A model generated the notes under the pieces. The model was not told where the DNA came from, searched no databases, and worked only from the letters and a program-made list of their open reading frames with translations. A program made the translations under genes and the position numbers. Shown piece after piece: positions 15,921-23,718 of a DNA stretch of 43,348 nt; position 1 is the stretch's first letter, and each line of letters opens with the position of its first letter. This DNA comes from Verrucomicrobiota bacterium (GTDB taxonomy: Bacteria; Verrucomicrobiota; Verrucomicrobiia; Chthoniobacterales; UBA10450): positions 1 to 43,348 of the forward strand of contig QHNR01000111.1 in assembly GCA_003218475.1 (NCBI GenBank), written 5' to 3'.

Positions 15921-18283
15921 ACATGCCCGCCGAAATTAAGAAAGAGATCGCGCTTGAAATCGCCCATGTCCTGTTCATCGACATTGTTGGCTACTCGAAG
16001 CTTTCGATTAGCGACCAGCACGCGGCGGTTGAAGAGCTAACCCGGATTGTTCGCGCGTCCGAGCAATTTCAACGAGCTGAAGCCGCGAGCCGTTTGACCA
16101 GGATCCCAACCGGCGACGGAATGGCGCTGGCATTTTACACGAGTCCGGAAGCGCCTGCGCAATGCGCCGTGGAGATCAGCCGCGCTCTCAAGGAACATCC
16201 GCGTCTACAACTTCGGATGGGAATCCACAGCGGGCTAGTTGGCGGGGTGCTCGATGTAAACGAACGGGCCAATCTCGCGGGCGCTGGCCTTAACACGGCG
16301 CAGCGAGTGATGGATTGCGGCGACGCCGGGCACATTCTTCTATCCAAACACGTCGCTGAAGATCTGGAAGAATACGAGAAGTGGCAACCGTTCCTGCACG
16401 ATCTTGGTTCGTGCGAAGTGAAGCATGGCGTGCGCGTCTCGGTCGTGAACCTCTATGACGATCAATTCGGCAATGCGAAGCTGCCGCAGAGATTTGAGAC
16501 CGCGCAGAAACGGCGGGTGCGTCTGCGCTGGGCGACAATCGCGGCAGCGTTGCTTGCGCTCGCGGCAATTGTCGCGGGTGGCGTAATATTTTCCCGTAAT
16601 CGCGAGCGATCGACGCTGGCTGCTCCGGAGAAAAGTATTGCCGTGCTTCCATTTGAAAATCTGAGCGAAGACAAAGCCAACGCCTACTTTGCCATGGGCA
16701 TTCAAGATGAAATTCTGACGCGCCTATCCAAGATCGCTGATCTCAAAGTCATCTCGCGTACTTCCACACAACATTACAAAAGCGCGCCGGAAAATCTGCC
16801 GGAGATTGCCAGGCAACTTGGCGTGGCTCACATTCTGGAAGGTAGCGTGCAAAAAAGCGGTGATGCGGTGCGCGTGAATGTGCAGTTGATCAAAGCAGCT
16901 AACGATTCCCATCTTTGGGCCGATACCTTTGATCGTAAACTGACGGACATCTTTTCTGTCGAGAGTGAGGTGGCCAAAGCTATTGCGGACCAGCTTCAAG
17001 CCAACATTTCCCCGACTGAAAAGGCGGCGATTGAGAAAGCCCCGACAACCGATCTTGTCGCATACGACCTTTACCAGCACGCCCAGGCGCTGGTCGCCGA
17101 TACATCCGATGCTATCCATGCAAGGGAGAAGCTGCCTCAGGCAGCACAGCTGCTCAATGAAGCGCTCGCGCGGGATCCGAACTTTTTACAGGCTTGGTGC
17201 CTGCTCTCCAGAGTGCATAGTGTTGCGTACTTTAGGGGCCATGATCACACGCCGGCCCGTCTCGAGCTGGCCAAGACCGCGCTGGATCGCGCTATACGCC
17301 TCCAACCAGACGCGGGTGAAATCCACCTTGCATCGGCGAATTACTACTACCAGGGCTTTCGCGACTACGAGCGCGCCCGCAGCGAACTGGCTATTGCCAG
17401 AAAGACGCTGCCGAACAATGCTGATGCATTCCTGTACACGGGCCTGATCGACCGACGCGAAGGCCACTGGGAAGAAGCAACTCGCAACATGGAGCGCGCT
17501 CTTGAGCTGGACCCGCGCAACTACTTCATTCTCCAGCAACTCGCTTTCGCTTACGGATGGCAGCATCGCTACGCCGAAGCAGCCCGAATCTATGATCGAG
17601 CACTGACGATCGTGCCGGCGGATCCGAATACTCGCATACAGCAGGCGCTGGTTGCGTTGGATTGGCAGGCTGACATCAAACCCTTTCAGACTACCCTGGC
17701 CGGTTTGATGGCTGAAGATCCCAGTATGGCGCTCGATATAGATACGCTCCTGTATTCTTTCTGCGATCGGGCGTGGGCTGCCGCGACCTGGGTCCTGACA
17801 AACTATCCGCGTGAGGGCGCCGCAAATAATGGTGTCAACTATCCGTATGCATATTGGCAGGGCGTCCTTGCTCGCTCCCAGGGTGATTCACGCACAGCGC
17901 GGGTCGCCTTTGCCGCTGCACGCAGAGAAGTCCAAAAGATAGTGGACCAGCAGCCCAATTTCGCGGCTGCTATTAGTCTGTTGGGAATGATCGACGCCGG
18001 TCTCGACAAAAAAGAAGAGGCCCTAAAGGAGGGTCAACGCGCGTGTGAATTGCTGCCCATTTCCAAAGACGCTATCGACGGTGCATCCCTGGCCATGAAT
18101 CTGGCGCAGATCTACACTTGGCTCGGTGATAAAGATCGCGCCATCGAACAGATCGCGACGCTGGAACGCATCCCGAACCCCCTCAGCTATGGTCTTCTCA
18201 AACTGCACCCTTACTGGGACTCACTGCGTGGCGATCCGCGCTTCGAGAAAATCGTTGCCTCGCTCGCGCCGAAAGAACGGTAA
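15917..18283 (+). CDS. Class III cyclase / TolB-like / TPR sensor protein, copy 2
   Basis: 788 aa with the same domain order as copy 1, and a 4 bp start overlap with it. From 15989 to 16620 the DNA is almost identical to 13614-14245 at a constant offset of 2375 without indels. Past the membrane helix it diverges quickly, with many synonymous changes in the TolB-like part. The TPR part is different in sequence. Catalytic-type residues D, D, N and R are kept (GLNTAQRVM). The C-terminus WDSLRGDPRFEKIVASL mirrors copy 1's LRSDPRFQKLAAS. The pair is probably co-transcribed and could give one signal output with two different inputs. Confidence 0.92.
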   Translation: MNMPAEIKKEIALEIAHVLFIDIVGYSKLSISDQHAAVEELTRIVRASEQFQRAEAASRLTRIPTGDGMALAFYTSPEAPAQCAVEISRALKEHPRLQLRMGIHSGLVGGVLDVNERANLAGAGLNTAQRVMDCGDAGHILLSKHVAEDLEEYEKWQPFLHDLGSCEVKHGVRVSVVNLYDDQFGNAKLPQRFETAQKRRVRLRWATIAAALLALAAIVAGGVIFSRNRERSTLAAPEKSIAVLPFENLSEDKANAYFAMGIQDEILTRLSKIADLKVISRTSTQHYKSAPENLPEIARQLGVAHILEGSVQKSGDAVRVNVQLIKAANDSHLWADTFDRKLTDIFSVESEVAKAIADQLQANISPTEKAAIEKAPTTDLVAYDLYQHAQALVADTSDAIHAREKLPQAAQLLNEALARDPNFLQAWCLLSRVHSVAYFRGHDHTPARLELAKTALDRAIRLQPDAGEIHLASANYYYQGFRDYERARSELAIARKTLPNNADAFLYTGLIDRREGHWEEATRNMERALELDPRNYFILQQLAFAYGWQHRYAEAARIYDRALTIVPADPNTRIQQALVALDWQADIKPFQTTLAGLMAEDPSMALDIDTLLYSFCDRAWAAATWVLTNYPREGAANNGVNYPYAYWQGVLARSQGDSRTARVAFAAARREVQKIVDQQPNFAAAISLLGMIDAGLDKKEEALKEGQRACELLPISKDAIDGASLAMNLAQIYTWLGDKDRAIEQIATLERIPNPLSYGLLKLHPYWDSLRGDPRFEKIVASLAPKER

Positions 18284-18329
18284 AGCTCACCATGCTGTTC
18301 TACGAAAAGGAGCCACGCTCGTCGATAAC

Positions 18330-18538
18330 ATGAAAGATTGGGAGATCATCGCTGACAATCTCAGCAAAGCCGATTGGGGCTGTATTTCAGCGATTGAGTC
18401 CAATGGACGAACGATCTGGATTGCGGACGCACATCGCGACGATGGAAAGCGCGTTTCGTTGTGCGTGCGGATGAAAAGTTGAGGGCGTTCGTGGAACTGG
18501 AATCGGCGATTAGGACCGGACGTGAGCCTGTGGCTTGA
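18330..18538 (+). pseudogene. WEIIADNL small-gene family, frameshifted copy
   Basis: It reads MKDWEIIADNLSKADWGCIS, then TIWIADAHRDDGKR. An extra CG near 18450 shifts the frame, so the intact version would continue FVVRADEKLRAFVELESAIR to the TGA at 18536. The current frame stops early (50 aa). Other family pieces lie at 11198, 13455 and 24465. The family is a short soluble protein of unknown function that I have seen as a recurring hypothetical in soil Verrucomicrobiota; no motif gives a role. Confidence 0.7.
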
Positions 18539-18589
18539 CTGGTGGCTTGCGTTTCAACGCGGTTTCAGTCAGCAGCGGAAGATTGCGGA

Positions 18590-18992
18590 AAGTCTGCGAT
18601 TTATTTGCTTGCGCACCAAGCCCTGCGCCAAGCGGCGCTGGGGGGATTGGCTACTGGCCAATCATCCAGAGGCGTGGTGCTTGGTAAGCATTACGCTTGG
18701 TTGTCAGAGCTGCACTGAGGCTCAGGTCATTGCGATCATGCAAAATCCCACGCGCGGGGACATGACTTACCAGCTCGCCGCGCAATTGGCTGCGGCGAAG
18801 CTAAACGTCGCCTGTAATCTTACGGACTTGAGCTGTGTCGCCAGTGCCATCGCGGCCGCTGACGCCTGGCTGTGCTCGCATCCAATAGGCAGCAACGTCA
18901 GGGCCCATAGCCAGGCGTGGAAAGAGATCACGCCGACCTACAACACGCTAGCTGATTACAATAACGGCCTGCTTTGTGCGCGGCCGCGTTGA
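18590..18992 (+). pseudogene. NHPEAW-family secreted protein relic
   Basis: The frame ending at 18992 reads ANHPEAW, then ALGCQ-like and AAQLAAAKLNVACN, AIAAADAWLC and DYNNGLL. This is the pattern of a secreted family that normally carries GYWKNHPEAW. In the frame before it the DNA reads GAGGIGYW directly upstream. One missing base near 18660 would join GYW to NHPEAW. No signal peptide or start is clear. The family's function is unknown; members often sit in surface or Pro/Thr-rich proteins. Confidence 0.6.
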
Positions 18993-19042
18993 CTCTCACC
19001 ACAGGGGCGATAGACTGCGCAGGCAAACAGCAGCCATATTTC

Positions 19043-19088
19043 ACAAATCAGCCGTCATGTTTAATCACGTGGCGCCTCTTGTTTCGCT
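19043..19088 (+). repeat. Decayed copy of the terminator-like repeat
   Basis: AATCAGCCGTCATGTTTAAT resembles the hairpin region at 21653, which is likewise followed by a VIRVYD module on the opposite strand. The two form part of one larger repeated unit. Confidence 0.45.
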
Positions 19089-19096
19089 TGTCACGC

Positions 19097-19285
19097 TCAC
19101 CACTCCTTGAAATCGCCCGCGTGCTCGTGCGTTTCAATCACGGTACCCGCTGCATCGTAAACCCGAATCACAGCATCATGTGAGCGACTGCGAAACTTCG
19201 CATAGTCGATTGCGTTGCTGACTGCGTTTGGCTCGCCGTACCACAGCCGACCGAATGGCAACGCATCGGAAAGTAGATCGGTAGT
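19097..19285 (-). pseudogene. VIRVYD small-protein family, 5'-truncated copy
   Basis: On the minus strand it reads SDALPFGRLWYGEPNAVSNA, IDYAKFRSRSH and VIRVYDAAGTVIETHEHAGD, ending FKEW and a stop. It lacks the YEVRPRKD N-terminus: the similarity ends at 19285. The frame is otherwise intact over ~60 codons, which suggests recent truncation. Confidence 0.7.
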
Positions 19286-19340
19286 GTCCTAATTTGAATT
19301 ACGATTTCGCGTACCGAACGATGGCGCGATTTTATCCTTA

Positions 19341-19535
19341 TTAGTGGTCGCCTGTAGCGCGCGTGGTGCCATTGCCTGTGGTGGATTTGGATTCGCCCGT
19401 AACACCGCCGCCACCTTTGACGTCTTTTTCTGGCTCCAGGTCACGAATTTCCAAGTCACGAATTTTGGCCTTCTTAAGTCGGCGCCAAACCGAGCGGACT
19501 ACAACGATATTCGGCGATCGGTCCTCCATAACCAA
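19341..19535 (-). CDS. Short ORF with DLEPEKDVKGG leader-like motif, copy B
   Basis: 64 aa, identical to the ORF at 12138 through KDVKGGGGVTGESK. The tail then differs: STTGNGTTRATGDH against PITGGTGTIGSH. The stop codon and the His before it are shared. The surrounding ~300 bp are almost identical between the copies, so the change is concentrated after the double glycine. This is expected for a leader/core peptide, but an edge effect of the duplication is also possible. Confidence 0.5.
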   Translation of the reverse strand: MVMEDRSPNIVVVRSVWRRLKKAKIRDLEIRDLEPEKDVKGGGGVTGESKSTTGNGTTRATGDH

Positions 19536-20010
19536 CTATTAGTAGGAACGTTTGCTTTAGGATGTTCAACTGACACATTACTCGCAAGCGTCTTGATCGT
19601 CCACCACGCTTTGAAATCGCCCGCGTGACCGTGCGTCTCAATCACGTTGCCCGATTCATCGTACACGCGAATCACAGCGCGATGTGAAGCCGCATCCTGC
19701 ACATCATTTAGGCGTCGGGGAATCTTTTTTTGCGTGGACAAAATCGACGATTCTGGGTTAAAGTTCTTTGGCAGCGGCTGCGAGCACTCTATGGTGTCGG
19801 AGAGGCGGTTATTGAATGTGGGCCGTGCTGAAGAAGTGGACACCGCGCCAGGGGAGTCCCCGTAACCTTGGCCTCGCAGTCGCTCAACTATCAGTGCCGA
19901 TTGGAGTCCTAATTGCGTTTGGCTCGCCGTACCAGAGCCGACCGAATGGCAGCGCATCGGAAATCAGATCGACGCCGCGGCGATCTTTGCGTGGGCGGAC
20001 TTCATAAGTC
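19341..20010. repeat. Duplicated block, copy B
   Basis: Second copy of the block at 12138-12719. It carries 79 extra bases (19690-19768) between the VIRVYD module and the GC-rich spacer. Here the YEVRPRKD module is not attached to a long secreted protein, but starts from ATG-like sequence near 20020. The copies therefore share the block but not the gene context. Confidence 0.9.
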
Positions 20011-20169
20011 TCCATGCTCACAAACAGCTTTGATGTCCCCATAAAGACATAGGACTAAAGTCCAATATGCGCGTCTCGGGAGTACTGTTAGAGTTGGTTT
20101 GATTACGTCACCCGACGTCCCAACGTACTTTCTGCCGGACTTAAAGGCCGGTTGAGAGGCTTTAACCTT

Positions 20170-20305
20170 CGCTGAGACACCGCCTAACGCGATCTCCAGA
20201 TTCACCCGGAGCCCCGAGGCTTCCGAAATGAGGCCGCTCTTCAAAGCGCCTCCTGAAGAAGGTTCCTCGTTTCGCGCGAATTTGGAGCAGTCAACATCTA
20301 AATGA
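20170..20305 (+). pseudogene. Relic ORF of ETPxNAI...KAPPEEGS type, copy 1
   Basis: An open stretch reads AETPPNAISRF, then RPLFKAPPEEGSSFRANLEQ and a stop. The region at 22266 reads VETPFSAIPEI, then FFQAPREDGSWFRTELD. The protein-level match is better than the DNA match, so both probably derive from a real coding gene. No start or upstream frame is intact. Function unknown. Confidence 0.45.
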
Positions 20306-20315
20306 AAGGCTGTTT

Positions 20316-20573
20316 ATGAAATTCGCTAGCCTCACCAAGTCAATAGCCGTGCCTCACCAAATCCACACCTACGCCGAACTCCGGCAACAGATTCACCACG
20401 ACCTGCGGATTCAACACCCCGAATCGGTCCAACCAAATGGCGAGTCCCCCATCTGTGATTCTTACGAGGTGCGCCTCATGGAACTGCCGATACATTCACG
20501 CCAACGGGATCCAACTAGTCTGTCGCTGATATTCATCGCGCACTTGAACAGGGAATTGGAGGGTAAACAATGA
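20316..20573 (+). CDS. Small hypothetical protein, possibly frameshifted
   Basis: 85 aa starting MKFASLTKSIAVPHQIHTYA, then LRQQIHHDLRIQHPE and CDSYEVRLMEL. No domain is recognised. After LMEL the current frame looks random. The next frame reads DTFTPTGSN, a TAG stop, then SVADIHRALEQGIGG ending with TAA at 20564, just before the next gene. One missing base near 20489 would restore that frame. The protein made today probably has a non-native C-terminus. It overlaps the next ORF by 4 bp, so the two form a small operon. Confidence 0.55.
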   Translation: MKFASLTKSIAVPHQIHTYAELRQQIHHDLRIQHPESVQPNGESPICDSYEVRLMELPIHSRQRDPTSLSLIFIAHLNRELEGKQ

Positions 20574-20971
20574 CGGCGATTCCAGTCCAGTTCAAAGATG
20601 AATCTGTCAAACTCGACGATGTCGAGGAGGGCAGGGTCCTGACGGCGCTCGAAGTCATGTATGAGGGCGGCTCGCTCCACGGCAAGACCGCTGATCTCCC
20701 CTCGCGCGACCTCGAGCGCGTGGTGCTTCGCGTCCACGGGCGTAATCGGCATTTCTTTCAAACCTATGAGCGCACAATCTGCGTCGATATTCGCAGCCGG
20801 CGAACGATCTTTCGCTACGCCGGCCTCACTTCTAAATCCAACAACAGCAGTTGGTGGAAGAGGCTGCTCTGCTACGACTGCCCTGCAAAGAGAAAGAGCG
20901 AAAACGCAAATGAATATCGCGTGCAGTTCGCGGCGCTTCGCATCCGCAAACTGAAGGCCATCCAAATATGA
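20570..20971 (+). CDS. Small hypothetical protein, second gene of a pair
   Basis: 133 aa. It opens MTAIPVQFKDESVKLDDVEE and has ERVVLRVHGRNRHFFQTYER in the middle. The end is Lys/Arg-rich with WWKRLLCYDCPAKRK. No signal peptide or membrane helix is seen, and I do not recognise a family. The 4 bp start overlap with the previous ORF argues for co-translation and for this frame being real. Confidence 0.5.
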   Translation: MTAIPVQFKDESVKLDDVEEGRVLTALEVMYEGGSLHGKTADLPSRDLERVVLRVHGRNRHFFQTYERTICVDIRSRRTIFRYAGLTSKSNNSSWWKRLLCYDCPAKRKSENANEYRVQFAALRIRKLKAIQI

Positions 20972-21017
20972 AATTTTTCTGCTCGCTCGTCGCCCCGCAG
21001 TTTTTTCGTCGATAGAC

Positions 21018-21614
21018 ATGAAGACGATAATGTTGATACTGGCGGCAATAGCGACGATGTCGTTTGCCATGTGCCTAGATGCACAAGGGCAACGCCTTTC
21101 CCTGCCGGAAGGTCAGGCAGACTCGCGAATACCGCTGCCTGCGCAATTTCGGGTTAGCGTGGAGGAAGGCATTATCACGCTGAGGGACATGAACAGTGGA
21201 AAAGTCGTGGGCAGGACGACCTTTGAGAGGTTGGGAGTGGTTACACCAACACAAGATAAACTCCGCCATGTGGCCCTTGATGTCACTGCGGCGGTCGTCG
21301 CTGGAAATGGGAGTAGGGAGCGCATCGTTAACCCCCTTCACAAGGTTTACACAGTCGCGGACCATAAGAAAGGCAAAGCGGCATACGCAACAAGCTTGAG
21401 CATGATGTTGCATTTGTTCTCTCGAGTGACACACAGACGAACGGTCGTTATGAGGCACTCATTGAGGACAGGCCGTGAAAGGTTCCATAGGCAGAGGCCA
21501 CGAAAACCGGCGAAGTTCGTGGCGACTGTGAAAGAGCAGCCGTCGCAAATTCAAAAGGTGAGCGCACAGCTTGAAGTGAGCAAACCGGCGCCGCAAGTGG
21601 TCCACAATCCCTAG
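21018..21614 (+). CDS. Secreted hypothetical protein
   Basis: 198 aa with a signal peptide (MKTIMLILAAIATMSFAMCLDAQ). The middle has FRVSVEEGIITLRDMNSGKV and a Thr/Val-rich beta-type part. The C-terminal ~70 residues are strongly basic (THRRTVVMRHSLRTGRERFH), then Gln/Ser/Pro-rich. No domain is recognised. A terminator-like hairpin follows at 21653. The basic tail could bind nucleic acid or polyanionic polymers, but this is only composition-based. Confidence 0.6.
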   Translation: MKTIMLILAAIATMSFAMCLDAQGQRLSLPEGQADSRIPLPAQFRVSVEEGIITLRDMNSGKVVGRTTFERLGVVTPTQDKLRHVALDVTAAVVAGNGSRERIVNPLHKVYTVADHKKGKAAYATSLSMMLHLFSRVTHRRTVVMRHSLRTGRERFHRQRPRKPAKFVATVKEQPSQIQKVSAQLEVSKPAPQVVHNP

Positions 21615-21652
21615 AGCTGCGGCCGCCAAACAACCAGCAGCATTTCACAATC

Positions 21653-21690
21653 AGCCGTCACGTTTCAGCGCGCGGCGGCTTTTTGTTTTG
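21653..21690 (+). terminator. Rho-independent terminator-like hairpin
   Basis: AGCCG pairs with CGGCT across a GC-rich loop, followed by TTTTTGTTTT, 39 bp after the stop of the secreted protein gene. A weaker copy of the same sequence is at 19043. Confidence 0.6.
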
Positions 21691-21696
21691 CCCGCT

Positions 21697-21783
21697 ACGG
21701 CTCTTTGAACTCACCCGCGTGCTCGTGCGTTTCGATCACGTTGTCCGCTTCATCGTAAACGCGAATCACAGCATCATGTGATC
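21697..21783 (-). repeat. VIRVYD 3' module fused after the RHH-like gene
   Basis: On the minus strand it reads HDAVIRVYDEADNVIETHEH, AGEFKEP and a stop. It begins exactly at the stop of the gene at 21774, so only the 3' module is present. The joint falls at the same point (HDAV) where other copies have RSRSHDAV. Confidence 0.75.
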
Positions 21784-22079
21784 TTTTGCATTTTTCTCCC
21801 GGCGACAAGATCAAGAATTGCTCGGCGCAATTTCTCGCGGTCTGCTGGATTGTCCGCGTCGAGTTTAAGGTTCATCGCCTCCGCCACGGTTTTAGCGTAA
21901 GCAATGCCCTGCTGCTCGACCAATCGCTCCCAGCGTTCATCGGCCATAACCTCGATAAGATTGGAGACGGAACGCTTCTCTAAAGAGGCCATTTGTCCCA
22001 GTTTGTTCCGTTGCTCCTCACGCACCGTCAGGTTGAGCTTCGGTTTGTTCTTGTTCTTCTTGGATTTTGCCACTCCCAC
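21774..22079 (-). CDS. Small ribbon-helix-helix-like protein
   Basis: 101 aa. A Lys/Asn-rich start (SKKNKNKPK) is followed by LNLTVREEQRNKLGQMASLE and KRSVSNLIEVMADERWE. This is the beta-strand plus two-helix layout of CopG/Arc-type DNA-binding proteins. A second helical part ends DREKLRRAILDLVAGRKM. It could be a transcription repressor or the antitoxin of a pair, but no toxin partner is adjacent. A 60 bp piece of its 3' end is duplicated at 29055-29114. Confidence 0.6.
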   Translation of the reverse strand: MGVAKSKKNKNKPKLNLTVREEQRNKLGQMASLEKRSVSNLIEVMADERWERLVEQQGIAYAKTVAEAMNLKLDADNPADREKLRRAILDLVAGRKMQKIT

Positions 22080-22265
22080 GTAAATCGCTCCTCCGATCTC
22101 AAGCGGACAGGGTCTTATAGGCTAAAAAACGTCAGTCGTAAAATGTGTTCTTGAGATGCGTCATATCTCCATATAAAAGGCGTATCCAATAAGATTTCGT
22201 CATCCGACAGTTTCACCTGATCTTCGGCACGGCTGAATAAGCCGCAGGGGCTGGACGTTCGTTGA

Positions 22266-22466
22266 GACACCGTTTAGCGCGATCCCCGAGATCCAACTGG
22301 AGCCCCTGAGTCAGCCAAAGCGACGCCGCTTCTTCCAAGCGCCTCGTGAGGATGGTTCCTGGTTCCGCACGGAACTGGATTGCAGTAGTTCAACAACCCA
22401 ACCTCAACAAAAAATGCAAAAGCAAGCTAACTCATCTATTAAGCCCATTTACTTTGGAACGCATTG
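22266..22466 (+). pseudogene. Relic ORF of ETPxxAI...QAPREDGS type, copy 2
   Basis: It reads VETPFSAIPEIQLEPLSQ, then RRRFFQAPREDGSWFRTELD and runs on to a stop at 22464. It matches the relic at 20170 at protein level. The DNA upstream (22080-22265) holds no ORF that I can support. Confidence 0.45.
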
Positions 22467-23589
22467 ATCCTGGTTTCACTTGTCGCCGTCAGCGCGATTC
22501 CATTCACGCTCGCGCAGCGAAGTAGCATGAAGCAAAGCGCGCAGTTCCAAAAGGCGCTCCCGAGCCAATCCCAAACTTTCACCTTGCCTGGCAGCAGTCT
22601 CGCGCCCGATATGACGGCGTGGAGTCACGCCGGTCCAGCGACTCCAACGCCAACGTGCATACCAAGTCAGTTCCACGTGCTCATCGTCTACAGCGATACC
22701 CTCGCGCCTACCCAATTGCAAAGCCAGATACTGGCCGAGCCAGGGGGTTGCGATAGTTGACCTGTTCGATGCAACCAGCGGTACGCCCACCCTGGGACAA
22801 CTCCAGCAATACCAGATTGTGGTGCCACTCAGCAATATTGCCTCCTCCGGGTTCCAGGATGCGACTACGCTTGGCAACAACTTGGCCGACTACGTGGATG
22901 GCGGTGGCGTGGTGGTCCAGCATGGGTTTACCTTTTACGGCCCGTTCCCGCAGGCAATCAACGGCCGATGGGTGACCGGTAACTACAACCCGTATAACTA
23001 CTCGACGAACTTCCTAGATTTCGGCTTCACCCTGGGGACATTCAACGCGGGGCACCCCCTCATGGCTGGCGTCACCACCCTCCACGCCGGCTTCGCAGAG
23101 AACCTAACGCTTGCTGCTGGAGCGACAGAGGTGGCGCAGACCAACGTCGCCACCTCGCTGGTGGCGTTCCGGCCGGTCAGCGGCGGGCACACCACTGTGG
23201 GTGTCACCGCCTACCTCGGGGTAACCTCGTCCGGGAGCGGAGATTGGGGCAAGGTGATAGCGAACGCCGGCAGGTGGCTGATTGGCGACCCCTGCCCATC
23301 GCCCACGCCGACTCCGACAGCGACAGCCATAGCTACATTCACGCCGACACCGACTGCAACGGCGACCGCCACAGCTACGCTTACATTCACGCCTACACCA
23401 ACTCCAACAGCGACATTCACGCCGACGCCTACAGCTACATTTACCCCGACGCCAACGGCTACGTTTACTCCAACGCCAACAGCGACGGCAACAGCAACGC
23501 CAACGGCAACCTCAACACCTACCCCAACAATTGCACCAAGACCTACACCGACGCCCAGGCCGCGCCCGACTCCCCCGCCTCGGCCATGA
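22464..23589 (+). pseudogene. Secreted protein with Pro-Thr stalk and RPTPPPRP tail, frameshifted
   Basis: Two ORFs (22464-22760 and 22819-23589) are one gene broken by an extra G in a run of five near 22745. Removing it restores ILAEPGVAIVDLFDATSGTP and a single frame of ~375 aa. The start has a signal-like segment (LVSLVAVSAIPFTLAQ). The middle domain contains FHVLIVYSD and YVDGGGVVVQHGF, resembling the ThuA/glutamine-amidotransferase-like or FlgD-type surface domains, but not clearly either. A long TPTPTATATFTPTP stalk follows. The end is RPTPTPRPRPTPPPRP, shared with the protein at 25905. Confidence 0.8.
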
Positions 23590-23650
23590 CCCTGATTCCC
23601 AAGTGACCAGTGATTAGTGCTCGGTGATCAGTTGGGATGACGCGTGTAAT

Positions 23651-23718
23651 GCTCACGGCTCCTTGAAATCGCCGCGATGCTCGTGCGTCTCGATCACGTT
23701 GCCAGCGGCATCGTCTAT
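23651..23718 (-). repeat. VIRVYD 3' module, short copy
   Basis: On the minus strand it reads DDAAGNVIETHEHRGDFKEP and a stop. It begins at the stop codon of the 3D-domain gene, as the copy at 21697 does for the RHH-like gene. Confidence 0.7.

Noticed and set aside
21774-22079. A toxin-antitoxin pair built on the RHH-like gene
   Set aside because: No toxin-like ORF is adjacent on either side; only repeat modules and relics.
23211-23606. Other-frame ORFs over the Pro-Thr stalk (23211-23420 minus, 23244-23606 plus)
   Set aside because: Shadows of the PT stalk of the gene at 22464; no signal, start or domain of their own.
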